The notes under the pieces: model-generated
The model's database searches: none
Seen by the model: only the letters and a program-made list of their open reading frames with translations
Told to the model about the DNA's origin: nothing
Shown: piece by piece, positions 35,640 through 44,594 of the stretch
How positions within the stretch are numbered: position 1 is the stretch's first letter
Layout of the letters: every line of letters starts with the position of its first letter
Position numbers and translations under genes: made by a program
From: Chryseobacterium jejuense
Lineage (GTDB): Bacteria; Bacteroidota; Bacteroidia; Flavobacteriales; Weeksellaceae
Assembly: GCF_900100075.1 (NCBI RefSeq)
Contig: NZ_FNEG01000001.1
Span: forward strand, 1,178,001-1,242,000
Direction of reading: 5' to 3'
DNA length: 64,000 bases

Positions 35640-36083
35640 ATGAATAAATTGATAGCTGTCTCTTTGCTGGTTTTTGTAGGATGTCATAAAAAAGAAAATA
35701 ATAAATTAAACCAACATAATCCTGCACAGTCTGAAGAAATATGATCTTTAGAAGTAATCAATTTTGGGGGTAAATTTGGAGTGTATTCAAGAATATCAAT
35801 CAATCAGGACTCTGTACATTACAGTCATAAGATCAATACTGAGCCCCATAAGATGGAGTTTAGCCGGAAAATTAAGGCAGAAGATTGGAAAAACATAATA
35901 AACAAAATTGATCTGAATGCTTTTAGAAATATAGCAGAAGGGAAGAGTATACAGCCTATGGATGGTATTGATACAAAGATTATGATCATAAGCAATAAGG
36001 ATACGCTTTCAAAAATAAATGCCTATGATAATCCCATATGGGAGATTATATTAGAAAATGTACACCAATATCATCAAGAATAG
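35640..36083 (+). pseudogene. Lipoprotein gene broken by one in-frame TGA
   Basis: ATG 35640 opens MNKLIAVSLLVFVGCHKKEN, a clear lipoprotein signal with Cys15. The frame continues in register to 36083 (SLEVINFGGKFGVYSRISI, KAEDWKNIINKIDLNAF, ISNKDTLSKINAYDNP) except for a TGA at 35742-35744, codon 35. Without it the protein would be about 147 residues. The stop lies in the disordered linker after the lipobox. It is a recent nonsense mutation or a sequencing error. A GTG at 35781 could start the downstream part, but that lacks the export signal. Confidence 0.65.
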
Positions 36084-36134
36084 GATTAGCATCATGCTGG
36101 GCTTCACAGATAACTATAATTTTCAATTTTTACC

Positions 36135-36142
36135 TACTTTTG
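36135..36142 (+). promoter_or_regulatory. -7 promoter element TACTTTTG
   Basis: TAnnTTTG match 38 bases upstream of the yddG-like start. No matching TTTG at the -33 position was seen, so the promoter may depend on an activator or be weak. Confidence 0.45.
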
Positions 36143-36179
36143 CTTCAATACCCGATACAAGTAAAAACAAAAACATTCC

Positions 36180-37076
36180 ATGTCTCAATATACCAAAGCC
36201 ACGGCCATCGGATTCTGTGCCATTCTCCTATGGTCTTCCATTGTAGGACTCATTAAAGAAGTAAGTCATTCCTTTGGAGCCACCGCAGGAGCAGCTTTAA
36301 TATATACTGTAGCTTCAGTGTTTTTACTTTTGACCATGAAATGGACTCCCTTATCAAAATTCCCAAAGAAATATTTGATAGTTGGAGGATTGCTTATGGT
36401 ATCTTATGAGCTTTGTTTAGCCCTTTCCATTGGATACTCAACCAATAGCAGACAAGCAATTGAAGTGGGAATGGTTAATTATCTTTGGCCAACATTTACA
36501 ATGGTAGCAACTATTCTTTTCGCCAACAAAAAAGCAAACTGGCTGATTGTTCCGGGAATTATACTTTCTATGTTGGGTATTGTCTGGGTATTGGGCGGAG
36601 AGCAGGGATTGGATATTTCTCAGATGCAAGCCAATATTAAAACAAACCCATTAAGTTACGGATTAGCTTTTATTGGAGCTTTGTTATGGGCGGCTTATTG
36701 TGTAGTTACCGTTCGCATAGCCAATGGTGTAAACGGAATAACATTATTTTTTATGATGGTGGCTGTTGCATTATGGATCAAATATCTGATTATTGGTGAT
36801 TCCGGCAATATGCAGGTCAACCTTTCTTCAGTTATATATCTTTTACTTGCAGCATGTGCCATGGGGTTTGGGTATGCAGCCTGGAACATTGGGATCTTAG
36901 GTGGAAACGTTACTGTTTTAACAGGTGCATCCTATTTTATTCCTGTTTTATCATCGGCATTGTCTTCCGTTATTCTATCTACAACATTAGGATTATCTTT
37001 TTGGCAGGGAGCTGTTATGGTTTGTGCAGGTTCTGTACTTTGCTGGTTGGCCACAAGAGAACGGAGAACCCAATAA
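36180..37076 (+). CDS. yddG: Aromatic amino acid exporter YddG (DMT superfamily)
   Basis: 298 residues with ten hydrophobic helices and two EamA repeats. Long blocks agree with Escherichia coli YddG as I remember it: SYELCLALSIGY, RQAIEVGMVNYLWP, NWLIVPGI, GIVWVLGGEQGL, PLSYGLAFIGALLWAAYCVVT, GYAAWNIGILGGNVT and FWQGAVMVCAGSVLCWLATR. The family exports aromatic amino acids and related small molecules across the inner membrane. Single gene; no terminator was seen directly after it. Confidence 0.9.
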   Translation: MSQYTKATAIGFCAILLWSSIVGLIKEVSHSFGATAGAALIYTVASVFLLLTMKWTPLSKFPKKYLIVGGLLMVSYELCLALSIGYSTNSRQAIEVGMVNYLWPTFTMVATILFANKKANWLIVPGIILSMLGIVWVLGGEQGLDISQMQANIKTNPLSYGLAFIGALLWAAYCVVTVRIANGVNGITLFFMMVAVALWIKYLIIGDSGNMQVNLSSVIYLLLAACAMGFGYAAWNIGILGGNVTVLTGASYFIPVLSSALSSVILSTTLGLSFWQGAVMVCAGSVLCWLATRERRTQ

Positions 37077-37251
37077 TAATTTTGATTCCGGATATCACAT
37101 CAACGTATTATACTCAAGGGGAAATAATTATTTCATTTGTGTTCCTGTTAAAATTTTAAATGATCAGTTATAGAATGTCAAACTATCAATTTGCTTATGT
37201 ATTGAATAATTAACGTATTTTTATAGTTCTTGTAAATAAACTAATAAAGAT

Positions 37252-39009
37252 ATGATGAAATATAAACTGGCTTTACTCAGCACTGTTATCGTTTCCTGCA
37301 TGAATGCACAGCAAAAGAATACTCAATTGCATCAGATTTTTGACCAATATTATAAAGAATCAAATGTATTGAGCCCATTAAATGCAACCTTTAACGGTAT
37401 TGACGGTTATAATGATCAGCTTCCCGCTGATGATGAAAATCAACTCAAAAAGATTCATGACTTTTATATAAAATATTCCAATCTTCTGAAGCCTTTTGAA
37501 AATCAGGCTCTGAACAAAGAAGACCGTATTTCACTCGCAATTTTAGAAAATGATATACAAATTGCGCTGAAAATAGAAAAATATCATGAGGAATATATGC
37601 CTATCAATCAGCTGGGGAGCATTCCTACCTACATGGCAATGTTGGGTTCCGGTACTTCAGCACAGCCTTTCAAAACAGTAAAAGACTATGATAATTGGTT
37701 GAAGCGTTGTCAGGCTTTCTCAAGATGGACAGATATTTCTATACAAAATATGCGAAAAGGTATCAAAGCAGGAATTGTTTTGCCAAAATCTTTAGTAGTG
37801 AAAGTTATTCCGCAGCTACAAAAACTGGCAAAAAATAATGATCAGTCTTCTTTCTATGAACCGATTAAGAATTTTCCAAAGAGTTTTTCAAAAGAAGAGC
37901 AGAATCGTTTAAGCAAAGATTTTAAAGATGTTCTAGGGGAAAATATTTTCACTTCCATGCAGAAACTAGCAGATTTTTTCCAGAATGAATACCTGCCAAA
38001 AGCCCGCTCATCTTCAGGAATCAATGTGTTCTCCAATGGAAAAGAAATGTATAAAGATTATATTTTTTCAATGGTAACAGTGGATAAAGACCCTGAAGAA
38101 GTTTACCAGTTAGGCTTGTCTGAAGTAGCAAGAATTACTGCAGAAATGGAAAAAATTAAGAAGTCTATCGGTTTTAAGGGCTCTCTCCCTGAATTATTTG
38201 AATTTATGAAAACCGATAAGCAATTCATGCCGTTTAAAACAGACAAAGAAGTGCTAGAGGCTTATCAGAATGTTCATGATAAGATAAAGCCTAACTTATC
38301 GAAGTATTTTGGGATTACGCCTAAAACACCTTTTGAAATTCGCAAAACAGAAGAATTTAGAGCAGCCTCAGCTTCACCGCAATATATTCCCGGAAATCTT
38401 CCAAGCAACCGTCCCGGAATTTTTTATGCCCCTATTTTAGACCCTGCAAAAATCAACATTACCAATATGGATATGGAAAGTGTTTTTTTACATGAAGCCA
38501 TTCCTGGGCATCACTATCAGATAAGCATTCAATATGAAAACACTTCCGTTCCGGAGTTTCGACAAAAGTATACAAATGGAGCATTTGTAGAAGGGTGGGC
38601 ATTGTATACAGAATCCTTGGGAAAAGATTTGGGAGTTTATACCAATCCTTACCATCAGCTGGGAGCATTAGGTACAGAGATGCACCGCGCTATCCGTTTG
38701 GTAGTGGATTCCGGCTTACATACAGGAAAAATGACACGCGAAGACGCCATTAAGTATATGTTAGATAACGAACCTGTTTCTGAACAGTTTGCTACGGCCG
38801 AAATAGAACGTTATATGGCCAGCCCTGGACAAGCGCTTTCTTATAAAATCGGAGAATTAAAAATAAAAGAACTGCGTGATAAATACAAAATTCAGTTAGG
38901 GTCTAAATTTAATATCAGGGACTTCCATGATACTATCCTGAAAGGTGGGGCGATGCCTCTTACTGTTTTTGAAAATTATATGGATGACTGGGCAAATAGT
39001 ATCAAATAG
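37252..39009 (+). CDS. Secreted DUF885-family zinc metallopeptidase
   Basis: 585 residues with an N-terminal signal sequence ending near SCMNAQQ (start ATG 37252 or the next codon). The motif HEAIPGHH at about residue 413 and a downstream Glu in GAFVEGWALYTESLG form a gluzincin-type zinc site. DUF885 proteins are predicted peptidases or carboxypeptidases. It is probably periplasmic or a lipoprotein (Cys16 in IVSCMNA). Stand-alone, with its own terminator. Confidence 0.85.
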   Translation: MMKYKLALLSTVIVSCMNAQQKNTQLHQIFDQYYKESNVLSPLNATFNGIDGYNDQLPADDENQLKKIHDFYIKYSNLLKPFENQALNKEDRISLAILENDIQIALKIEKYHEEYMPINQLGSIPTYMAMLGSGTSAQPFKTVKDYDNWLKRCQAFSRWTDISIQNMRKGIKAGIVLPKSLVVKVIPQLQKLAKNNDQSSFYEPIKNFPKSFSKEEQNRLSKDFKDVLGENIFTSMQKLADFFQNEYLPKARSSSGINVFSNGKEMYKDYIFSMVTVDKDPEEVYQLGLSEVARITAEMEKIKKSIGFKGSLPELFEFMKTDKQFMPFKTDKEVLEAYQNVHDKIKPNLSKYFGITPKTPFEIRKTEEFRAASASPQYIPGNLPSNRPGIFYAPILDPAKINITNMDMESVFLHEAIPGHHYQISIQYENTSVPEFRQKYTNGAFVEGWALYTESLGKDLGVYTNPYHQLGALGTEMHRAIRLVVDSGLHTGKMTREDAIKYMLDNEPVSEQFATAEIERYMASPGQALSYKIGELKIKELRDKYKIQLGSKFNIRDFHDTILKGGAMPLTVFENYMDDWANSIK

Positions 39010-39043
39010 AATACTGAATTTTTTATAATTTGCATATGAATAG

Positions 39044-39073
39044 AAAAGACTGATCCCGATCAGTCTTTTTTTT
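39044..39073 (+). terminator. Terminator of the DUF885 peptidase gene
   Basis: AAAAGACTGATC and GATCAGTCTTTT form a 12-bp stem with a CC loop, followed by a run of T. Confidence 0.85.
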
Positions 39074-39237
39074 ATTTAATCTGTTTTGAAAGTGTTTAAA
39101 TATCTGTAGCAGGATGTATTGTTAACAAAATAATAGTCCTTCGTACTTAGCAATAATCTGATTAGTTATTTTTTGACTATTTACTTTAAATCTTTTATTA
39201 TAAAATCCTGGATAAACTGCCGGAATAAGAGTTAAAT

Positions 39238-39267
39238 GACCATTTTAAGCATAAAACGACCATTTTA
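39238..39267 (+). promoter_or_regulatory. Twin direct repeats GACCATTTTA, candidate LytTR-type operator
   Basis: GACCATTTTA occurs at 39238-39247 and again at 39258-39267, exactly 20 bases apart, so both copies lie on one face of the helix. The second copy ends 17 bases before a -7 box (TAATTTTG, 39285-39292). LytTR regulators bind pairs of direct repeats at about two helical turns. Confidence 0.5.
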
Positions 39268-39284
39268 GAGAATAAGGAATGATC

Positions 39285-39292
39285 TAATTTTG
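39285..39292 (+). promoter_or_regulatory. -7 promoter element TAATTTTG
   Basis: TAnnTTTG match 90 bases upstream of the 39382 start, implying a 5' leader of about 80 bases. The direct repeats replace a recognisable -33 element, as expected for an activated promoter. Confidence 0.5.
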
Positions 39293-39381
39293 CATGAAAG
39301 AGGATAACAAAATGAATAAACGCATTGATTGTTAATCATTCTTCTGAAAAATATAATCACCAATATCTAAAATAATGAATC

Positions 39382-39993
39382 ATGTTAAAAATTAATCGTT
39401 ACACCTGTTGTATTTTGATTTTTCTTTTATGTTTTTTCTGTAATGCAAAAGCGCAAAAGAATATAGAATATGTTCTTCCTACAACAGCTTTTAATAAAGA
39501 AGAAGCCTATAAAATGCTTGAAGAAGGAAATAGCAGCATTGAAGGCACTCTTTCATTTAAAAAAAGAGGCTATGTCAATTATCCGGGGTACCTAGCCAAA
39601 GTTTTATTATATCCTGTAACGCCACATCTTATGGAGTATATTGAACTTAAAAAGAAATACAATAGCCGGAAAAAACAGGCGGCAATGACAAAGGAAGCCG
39701 CTATGGCCCGCATTGAAACAAAGACCATAGATGAGAAAGGTCATTTTATGTTCACTAACATAAAACCTGGAAAATACTATGTTGTAAGTTTAGTAACATG
39801 GGAAAAAGTGAGAAGCAGCCAGGTTCAGTCGGGGCCGGTTATTTCCAACAAAAATGGTCTTGGAATCCAGATGGGTGGTGGTTCTTTTTCAACAGAAACC
39901 CAATATGAATCAAGAGCTTATGAGGAAGAGGTAGGTGAATATATTGATGTTTCAGGAAATAATAAAGTTACTGTTATCAACATCGCTAAATAA
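39382..39993 (+). CDS. Secreted protein with carboxypeptidase-regulatory-like fold
   Basis: 203 residues with a signal peptide (CILIFLLCFFCNAKA). A central stretch (IEGTLSFKKRGYVNYPGYLA, TIDEKGHFMFTNIKPGKYYV) resembles a carboxypeptidase-regulatory-like beta-sandwich, in which a payload value is converted by a default rule. An Ala/Lys-rich helix is inserted (KKQAAMTKEAAMARIETK). It lies 52 bases upstream of the leucine-rich-repeat protein gene and is probably co-transcribed. Function unknown. Confidence 0.6.
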   Translation: MLKINRYTCCILIFLLCFFCNAKAQKNIEYVLPTTAFNKEEAYKMLEEGNSSIEGTLSFKKRGYVNYPGYLAKVLLYPVTPHLMEYIELKKKYNSRKKQAAMTKEAAMARIETKTIDEKGHFMFTNIKPGKYYVVSLVTWEKVRSSQVQSGPVISNKNGLGIQMGGGSFSTETQYESRAYEEEVGEYIDVSGNNKVTVINIAK

Positions 39994-40044
39994 TCGTACG
40001 ATTTGAAATCAATCACTGTTCACATAAAAAACTAATCATTAAAA

Positions 40045-40821
40045 ATGAAACTAATGAAAACAGTTACAATAATTCTCATACATCTGTATTTAGGTATTTT
40101 TACTCTAAAAGCCCAAAGCATTAATTTTCCGGACGAGAATTTTAAAGCCGCCCTGATTGCGCAAGGTATTGATACAAATGGAGATGGAAACATCCAAAAA
40201 TCAGAAGCCGTCAATATTAAAAAGCTACATGTAAATAATGCCGATATTTCTTCGGTTGTAGGGATTAAAAATTTTACGAACCTTGAAGACTTTGCCTTTC
40301 TTGATAACAATTTAACCGCTGTTGATCTTGAAGGGATGCGAAACCTTAAATATCTTTATGGAATCAAGAATAAAATTACACAGCTCAAATTAAAAGGCTG
40401 TACAAGCCTGGAAGTAATTTTTATGGATCAAAATGAATTATCTGTTTTAGATCTTTCTGGGCTAACAGAGTTAAAGGACATTAGAATCAATGTGAATAAG
40501 TTAAAATCGATAGATCTGAGTAAAAAGCCTAAATTGGAAAATGTACAACTTTTCAGAAACCAGCTAACCGCATTTAAAGCCGATAATTCTTTTGATATTA
40601 AAGTGCTGGATCTTTCTAAGAATTTAATAACAGAAATAGATCTCAGACCTTATTCTCAACTTAAAGAAGCTGATCTTAATGGTAATCCGCTAAGAAAAAT
40701 TAATGTGGAAGGGCTTAGCAAACTGGAAAAACTTTATTTGGAACCTCCAATTTTTACATCATCTCTTATTAATCAAATAAATACCTCCGGACTTGTTAGT
40801 TTACAAGAGTATAAATGGTAA
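40045..40821 (+). CDS. Secreted leucine-rich-repeat protein
   Basis: 258 residues. A signal peptide ends near LGIFTLKAQ. INFPDENFKAALIAQGIDTN follows, with a DTNGDGNIQ EF-hand-like calcium loop (dockerin-style). Short LRR units follow (LKYLYGIKNKITQLKLKGC, LSVLDLSGLTELKDIRINVN, LKSIDLSKKPKLENVQL, IKVLDLSKNLITEIDLRPYS). It resembles BspA/internalin-type surface proteins that bind host or neighbour molecules. It sits downstream of the preceding secreted protein gene and ends at a bidirectional terminator. Confidence 0.8.
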   Translation: MKLMKTVTIILIHLYLGIFTLKAQSINFPDENFKAALIAQGIDTNGDGNIQKSEAVNIKKLHVNNADISSVVGIKNFTNLEDFAFLDNNLTAVDLEGMRNLKYLYGIKNKITQLKLKGCTSLEVIFMDQNELSVLDLSGLTELKDIRINVNKLKSIDLSKKPKLENVQLFRNQLTAFKADNSFDIKVLDLSKNLITEIDLRPYSQLKEADLNGNPLRKINVEGLSKLEKLYLEPPIFTSSLINQINTSGLVSLQEYKW

Positions 40822-40852
40822 ATTAATATAGAAGATTGTAGAGTATGTATCT

Positions 40853-40883
40853 AAAAAAAGACTGATCATAATCAGTCTTTTTT
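40853..40883. terminator. Bidirectional terminator
   Basis: AAAAAAAGACTGAT, a CATA loop and ATCAGTCTTTTTT form a symmetric hairpin flanked by A and T tracts. It lies between the convergent genes ending at 40821 and 40932. Confidence 0.85.
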
Positions 40884-40931
40884 ATTATTTAATTTGTTTT
40901 AAAAGTGTTTTTACTTCACTTAGAATCTTTA

Positions 40932-41606
40932 TTATAAACTTCTTGAACGGGCTACCGAAAGAAGGTAGATTAAATGCGCAAACATGTTTCTTTTTACAGA
41001 TTCCACTTTGATATTTCCTGTTGTTGGATCTATAGTGGTCACAAGATCAGCTGTACATTGTAGTCCTCCCAGATATGAGCTTGCAAGATAATTTGATGTC
41101 CCAGCTGCAGAGGAGATGATCGGATATTGAGGAATAGGCTTAGTAACATCTGTTGTAACTCCTTTATTATCAATGTAACGGGCGCTCCATACTCCTGAAA
41201 ACTGCCCATTTGCAGGGGTAATGTTTTGACCCACCACAATTTTAGTTTCAATAGGGGTATTAAAACCTAAGCATGAGCTGTAATGACTTAAAGAAACTAC
41301 ACAGGATGATGCATTATCTGTAGGCTGGAAGCATTTTCCCTCATAGATAGTGGCTCTTAATTCCACCCCTGATGTTGAAGTATTCAATATGGCTTTAGGT
41401 GAGAAAATTTCCTCAGGAGATAGTAAGCCAAATGTACCATCTGCATTAGCAGTTACAATTTGTTGTTCATTATTCGATAGACCTCTTACCCTTACCGATC
41501 CGTTAACATCCAACGTGCTTGTGGGCGTTGTTGTGTTAATTCCAACTTGTGCATTTGCAAAACTACACAAAGCAAATGCTGTCAAAAAAAAAGTCTTTGT
41601 TTTCAT
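40932..41606 (-). CDS. Secreted protein with QVGINT signature
   Basis: 224 residues from ATG 41606 (MKTKTFFLTAFALCSFANA); the frame extends ten residues further, but this start gives a clean signal peptide. QVGINTTTPTSTLDVNGSVR and VRGLSNNEQQIVTANADG follow, typical of flavobacterial tail-fibre-like exported proteins. A cysteine-containing beta-rich body follows. It is related in layout, not in detail, to the protein at 31582-32208. Surface role inferred. Confidence 0.7.
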   Translation of the reverse strand: MKTKTFFLTAFALCSFANAQVGINTTTPTSTLDVNGSVRVRGLSNNEQQIVTANADGTFGLLSPEEIFSPKAILNTSTSGVELRATIYEGKCFQPTDNASSCVVSLSHYSSCLGFNTPIETKIVVGQNITPANGQFSGVWSARYIDNKGVTTDVTKPIPQYPIISSAAGTSNYLASSYLGGLQCTADLVTTIDPTTGNIKVESVKRNMFAHLIYLLSVARSRSL

Positions 41607-41636
41607 GGTATTTTTTAGATACGTTATATTTTTCAC

Positions 41637-41994
41637 TAAGGTAAGAAATATGTATCAATGAAGAATAAAAAACTAATTAAAAATATGTTACATCAAAATT
41701 TATATTATAATATATGTTTATTAATGAAAATTTTAAATAAAGGCTTTTGAATATTAACTCAAAAATTAATGTTCCTTATTTTGTTTGAAAAATATTTGTA
41801 TTTTAGCCGAAATATGTTGCTTTTTAACAAACATATTGTCCACTAATTAAAATTCAGATAATTTGAAGAAAAAATTAGTAGATTTGCACGAAATAAAAAA
41901 TAATAAATATTAAGCTCATTCTCTATAACAGGATATTTTTAATAGAATGCAATAGAGGATAACAGGATTTTTAGGTTATAAAACTACTGAAACT
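41637..41994. other. Intergenic region with a candidate promoter
   Basis: No gene seen. TAGATTTG at 41879-41886 matches TAnnTTTG and would drive the lipoprotein gene at 41995 with a leader of about 100 bases. Promoter elements for the minus-strand gene must also lie here, but none is clear. Confidence 0.4.
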
Positions 41995-42363
41995 ATGAAG
42001 AAACTTTTTTTACTTTTACTAACGGCATTTTTATTTATCGGTTGCAGCTCTGATGATGATACAATTTATGATTATGTAGGAACATGGTCTGGAACTTATG
42101 AAGGTGGTGATACAGGAGTGTGGAATTTTGTAGTGGATAAGACAGGGAAAGTATCAGGAACCATGCATTCTGATGTTAGTAGTGAGAATTATAATATTTC
42201 CGGTAACGTAAACACTACCGGAGATCTGGTAGGAACAGTGGGGCTTCCGTCAAAAGGAGAATTTAAAGGAAAACTTAATCTGGATAAAAAAGGAAACGGA
42301 AGCTGGTCTAACACCCTTCCAACTCCGGCACAATACGGAACCTGGAAAGGAGACAAGAAATAA
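41995..42363 (+). CDS. Small lipoprotein
   Basis: 122 residues. The signal MKKLFLLLLTAFLFIGC ends in a lipobox, and SSDDD follows the cysteine; acidic residues there can direct surface export in Bacteroidota. The body is a small beta-barrel-like unit (YVGTWSGTYEGGDTGVWNF, GSWSNTLPTPAQYGTWKGD) as in lipocalin-like proteins. Unknown ligand. It ends at a terminator shared with the convergent gene. Confidence 0.7.
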   Translation: MKKLFLLLLTAFLFIGCSSDDDTIYDYVGTWSGTYEGGDTGVWNFVVDKTGKVSGTMHSDVSSENYNISGNVNTTGDLVGTVGLPSKGEFKGKLNLDKKGNGSWSNTLPTPAQYGTWKGDKK

Positions 42364-42366
42364 AAC

Positions 42367-42393
42367 AAAACCTGCCGATTGGCAGGTTTTTTT
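42367..42393. terminator. Terminator between convergent genes
   Basis: AAAACCTGCC, a GATT loop and GGCAGGTTTTTTTA. A tracts and T tracts on both sides let it serve both directions. Confidence 0.85.
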
Positions 42394-42395
42394 AT

Positions 42396-43028
42396 TTATA
42401 CAAATCCCATGTGGGAAATTTCATTACTTTCATTCTTCAATACTAAAAAATAGAGGACTGCATCATCTTCTGAAAAATACTTTTTAAAAGATATCGGATC
42501 TTGATTCAAAGACAGATCTTCTTCAGCCTTTTCAACCGTATAATTTTCTGAATCCAGCTTTAAAGTAATGATTGTTGCTTTTTTGGATTGAACCCCTTTT
42601 ATATAGAGGAGATGATCCTGACGTTCAATTTCGGTCAATACATTTTTTATTTCACCAAACAGGAAATTGATAAGATGTTTCTTTCCTTCCTCAGTTTTTA
42701 GTCCGTTTTCAACCGTTCGTTTTCCTCGTTCGGAAATGGTATCTAAATCCTTTATTTCAGTCATCAGCCTGGCAAACTTCTGGTAGAGTAGGGCATCACC
42801 TGTTTCTTTAAGATAAAGTTCCAGGCTGTTTCTAATGATCTTTCCCGTTTTGGAACAATGCCCGAATTCAGAGCTGTTCTGCCTTACCTTTTCATAAGAC
42901 GGATCTTTTTTAAAAGCCTTTTTATTGAACCCGCTTTTCTTCCGAACCACATTTTTGCCATTCAGAGTGTAAAAAACAAGATCTCCCACAGAGCCTTTAA
43001 TCTTGATGAGACTTTCATAGGTTGCCAT
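42396..43028 (-). CDS. Conserved flavobacterial protein of unknown function
   Basis: 210 residues, basic N-terminal half (KGSVGDLVFYTLNGKNVVRK, GFNKKAFKKDPSYEKVRQN, EFGHCSKTGKIIRNSL) and no signal peptide. I recall this N-terminal pattern from many uncharacterised Flavobacteriia proteins, but know no function. The basic start and the G-x-GDLVFY phrase recall small DNA- or phage-related proteins. Single gene. Confidence 0.6.
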   Translation of the reverse strand: MATYESLIKIKGSVGDLVFYTLNGKNVVRKKSGFNKKAFKKDPSYEKVRQNSSEFGHCSKTGKIIRNSLELYLKETGDALLYQKFARLMTEIKDLDTISERGKRTVENGLKTEEGKKHLINFLFGEIKNVLTEIERQDHLLYIKGVQSKKATIITLKLDSENYTVEKAEEDLSLNQDPISFKKYFSEDDAVLYFLVLKNESNEISHMGFV

Positions 43029-43137
43029 ATCGTCAAAATTGAATTCAAATATAGCAATAAATAACGATAATCAAAATTTTAACATATATTTATTATATAG
43101 TTGTAGTATAGTTATATCATAATTAAAATATAAAATG

Positions 43138-43145
43138 TATATTTG
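43138..43145 (+). promoter_or_regulatory. -7 promoter element TATATTTG
   Basis: TAnnTTTG match 37 bases upstream of the NlpC/P60 gene start. Confidence 0.5.
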
Positions 43146-43181
43146 TACATCAATCGTTAATCAAGTAAAAATCAGACGAGT

Positions 43182-43754
43182 ATGGGATCAGGATTATTTG
43201 AAAAAAAATTGAGTATAAAGCAGCTTTCTGTATTGCTGATTGTATCTGCTTTTGTAGTGTCCTGCGGATCTTCAAAGAATGTTTCTTCCAATAAGAAATC
43301 AGGATCCAAAACAGTGGCAAAATCTGAAAATCTAAGAAAACTGGATTCTAAGTTTGATGGAAATGTATCAAGATCTATCAACGATGTTTTAAAGGATGCA
43401 GAAAAATATCTGGGAACACCTTACCGGTTCGGGGGGAATACGTCTTCAGGTTTCGACTGTTCCGGATTTACCGTAAAAGTTTTTGAAGAAAATGCTTTTA
43501 ATCTTCCAAGGAGATCTTCCGATCAGGCTGAAACAGGGGAAAATATTGATATCAGGGATGTGAAACCCGGTGATTTACTGTTTTTTGCAACCGCTGGAGG
43601 AAGCAGAGTTTCCCATGTAGGGATTGTTCATGACATTGGCCCCGATGGTGAAGTGAAATTCATTCATGCTTCTACCTCAAAAGGAGTGGTTATTTCATCC
43701 CTGAACGAAAAATATTGGAACAAAGCCTATCTTCACGCCCAAAGGGTTTTATAG
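43182..43754 (+). CDS. NlpC/P60-family cell-wall endopeptidase lipoprotein
   Basis: 190 residues. The hydrophobic segment LSVLLIVSAFVVSC ends in a lipobox (Cys near residue 28) after a longer than usual N-region (MGSGLFEKKLSIKQ). The catalytic cysteine is in SGFDCSGFTV, the histidine in RVSHVGIV and the third polar residue in FIHAST. Such enzymes cut gamma-D-Glu-diaminopimelate bonds in peptidoglycan. The LytTR regulator gene starts 9 bases after its stop, so the two share a transcript. Confidence 0.88.
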   Translation: MGSGLFEKKLSIKQLSVLLIVSAFVVSCGSSKNVSSNKKSGSKTVAKSENLRKLDSKFDGNVSRSINDVLKDAEKYLGTPYRFGGNTSSGFDCSGFTVKVFEENAFNLPRRSSDQAETGENIDIRDVKPGDLLFFATAGGSRVSHVGIVHDIGPDGEVKFIHASTSKGVVISSLNEKYWNKAYLHAQRVL

Positions 43755-43762
43755 CAATTTCC

Positions 43763-44089
43763 ATGGAGAACAGAACGTTTGCTTTTATTAAAACAGACAA
43801 GAAACTGGTGAAACTTTTCTTTAAGGATATCAATGTTATCAAAGGTCTGGGGAATTATGTAGAAGTACATACCATAGATCAGAACAGATACATCTATTAC
43901 AGAACCCTTAAAGATCTGATAGAAAACCTGCCGGAAGAATTCATGCGGGTTCATAACTCCTATATTGTTAACTTAACCAATATTGAATCTTTTGAAGATA
44001 ATCATTTATTATGTGGAAACTTAAAAATAACCGTTGCTAAAAGCTATAAAGACTGTCTTCTTGAAGCCATTAGCAAAATGATGCTTTAA
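43763..44089 (+). CDS. Stand-alone LytTR DNA-binding protein
   Basis: 108 residues from ATG 43763 (MENRTFAFIKTDKKLVKLFF). The whole protein is a LytTR domain: DINVIKGLGNYVEVHT, YYRTLKDLIENLP, MRVHNSYIVNLTNIESF and the closing KITVAKSYKDCLLE. No receiver domain is attached, so it is controlled at the level of its own synthesis or by a partner. It follows the NlpC/P60 gene at 8 bases. It could act on promoters such as that at 39238-39292, which has LytTR-like repeats; this is speculation. Confidence 0.85.
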   Translation: MENRTFAFIKTDKKLVKLFFKDINVIKGLGNYVEVHTIDQNRYIYYRTLKDLIENLPEEFMRVHNSYIVNLTNIESFEDNHLLCGNLKITVAKSYKDCLLEAISKMML

Positions 44090-44198
44090 AAATCAATCCA
44101 CATCCATCAATAAACCATATACATCAGATTGTAGCCCATCCGTATAAAAAAGTTTTTATTCAATTCCTCTTCACTTAGTTTTACAGAAACTTTCAAAA

Positions 44199-44576
44199 AT
44201 GGATAAAAACAAAGCACTGGATTACATCAGAACCCATAATCTTATCGGAATAAAAGCCGGTTCAGAAAGACCGGAATTTCTGGAAATCTGGATGGTAGTT
44301 GCTCAGAATAGAATTTTTGCAAGATCCTGGGGATTAGCCGAAAAAAGCTGGTATAATACTTTCCTGAAATGCTCGGAAGGACAAATCAAATGTGGCAATG
44401 TAATATATAATGTACAAGCTGTGATCCCTGAAGACTTAAATCAACTAACTGATGAAATTAATCAGGTTTATCTTACAAAATATAATTCTGAACACAATCG
44501 TAAATATGCAGTAGGAATCATTGAAGATAAACATATTGAAAAAACCATGGAGTTTGTTATTAGAGAAGTGGAATAA
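44199..44576 (+). CDS. DUF2255-family protein
   Basis: 125 residues, soluble. The pattern IKAGSERPEFLEIWMVVAQN, IFARSWGLAEKSWYNTFL and GQIKCGNVIYNVQAV matches DUF2255, a small beta-barrel family related to split-barrel flavin-binding proteins. Function unknown. Stand-alone. Confidence 0.75.
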   Translation: MDKNKALDYIRTHNLIGIKAGSERPEFLEIWMVVAQNRIFARSWGLAEKSWYNTFLKCSEGQIKCGNVIYNVQAVIPEDLNQLTDEINQVYLTKYNSEHNRKYAVGIIEDKHIEKTMEFVIREVE

Positions 44577-44594
44577 AGAAAAACGAAATATTAA

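Noticed and set aside
35742..35744. In-frame TGA as selenocysteine or recoding
   Set aside because: No stem-loop of SECIS type and no catalytic context; other in-frame TGAs nearby are in plainly decayed fragments.
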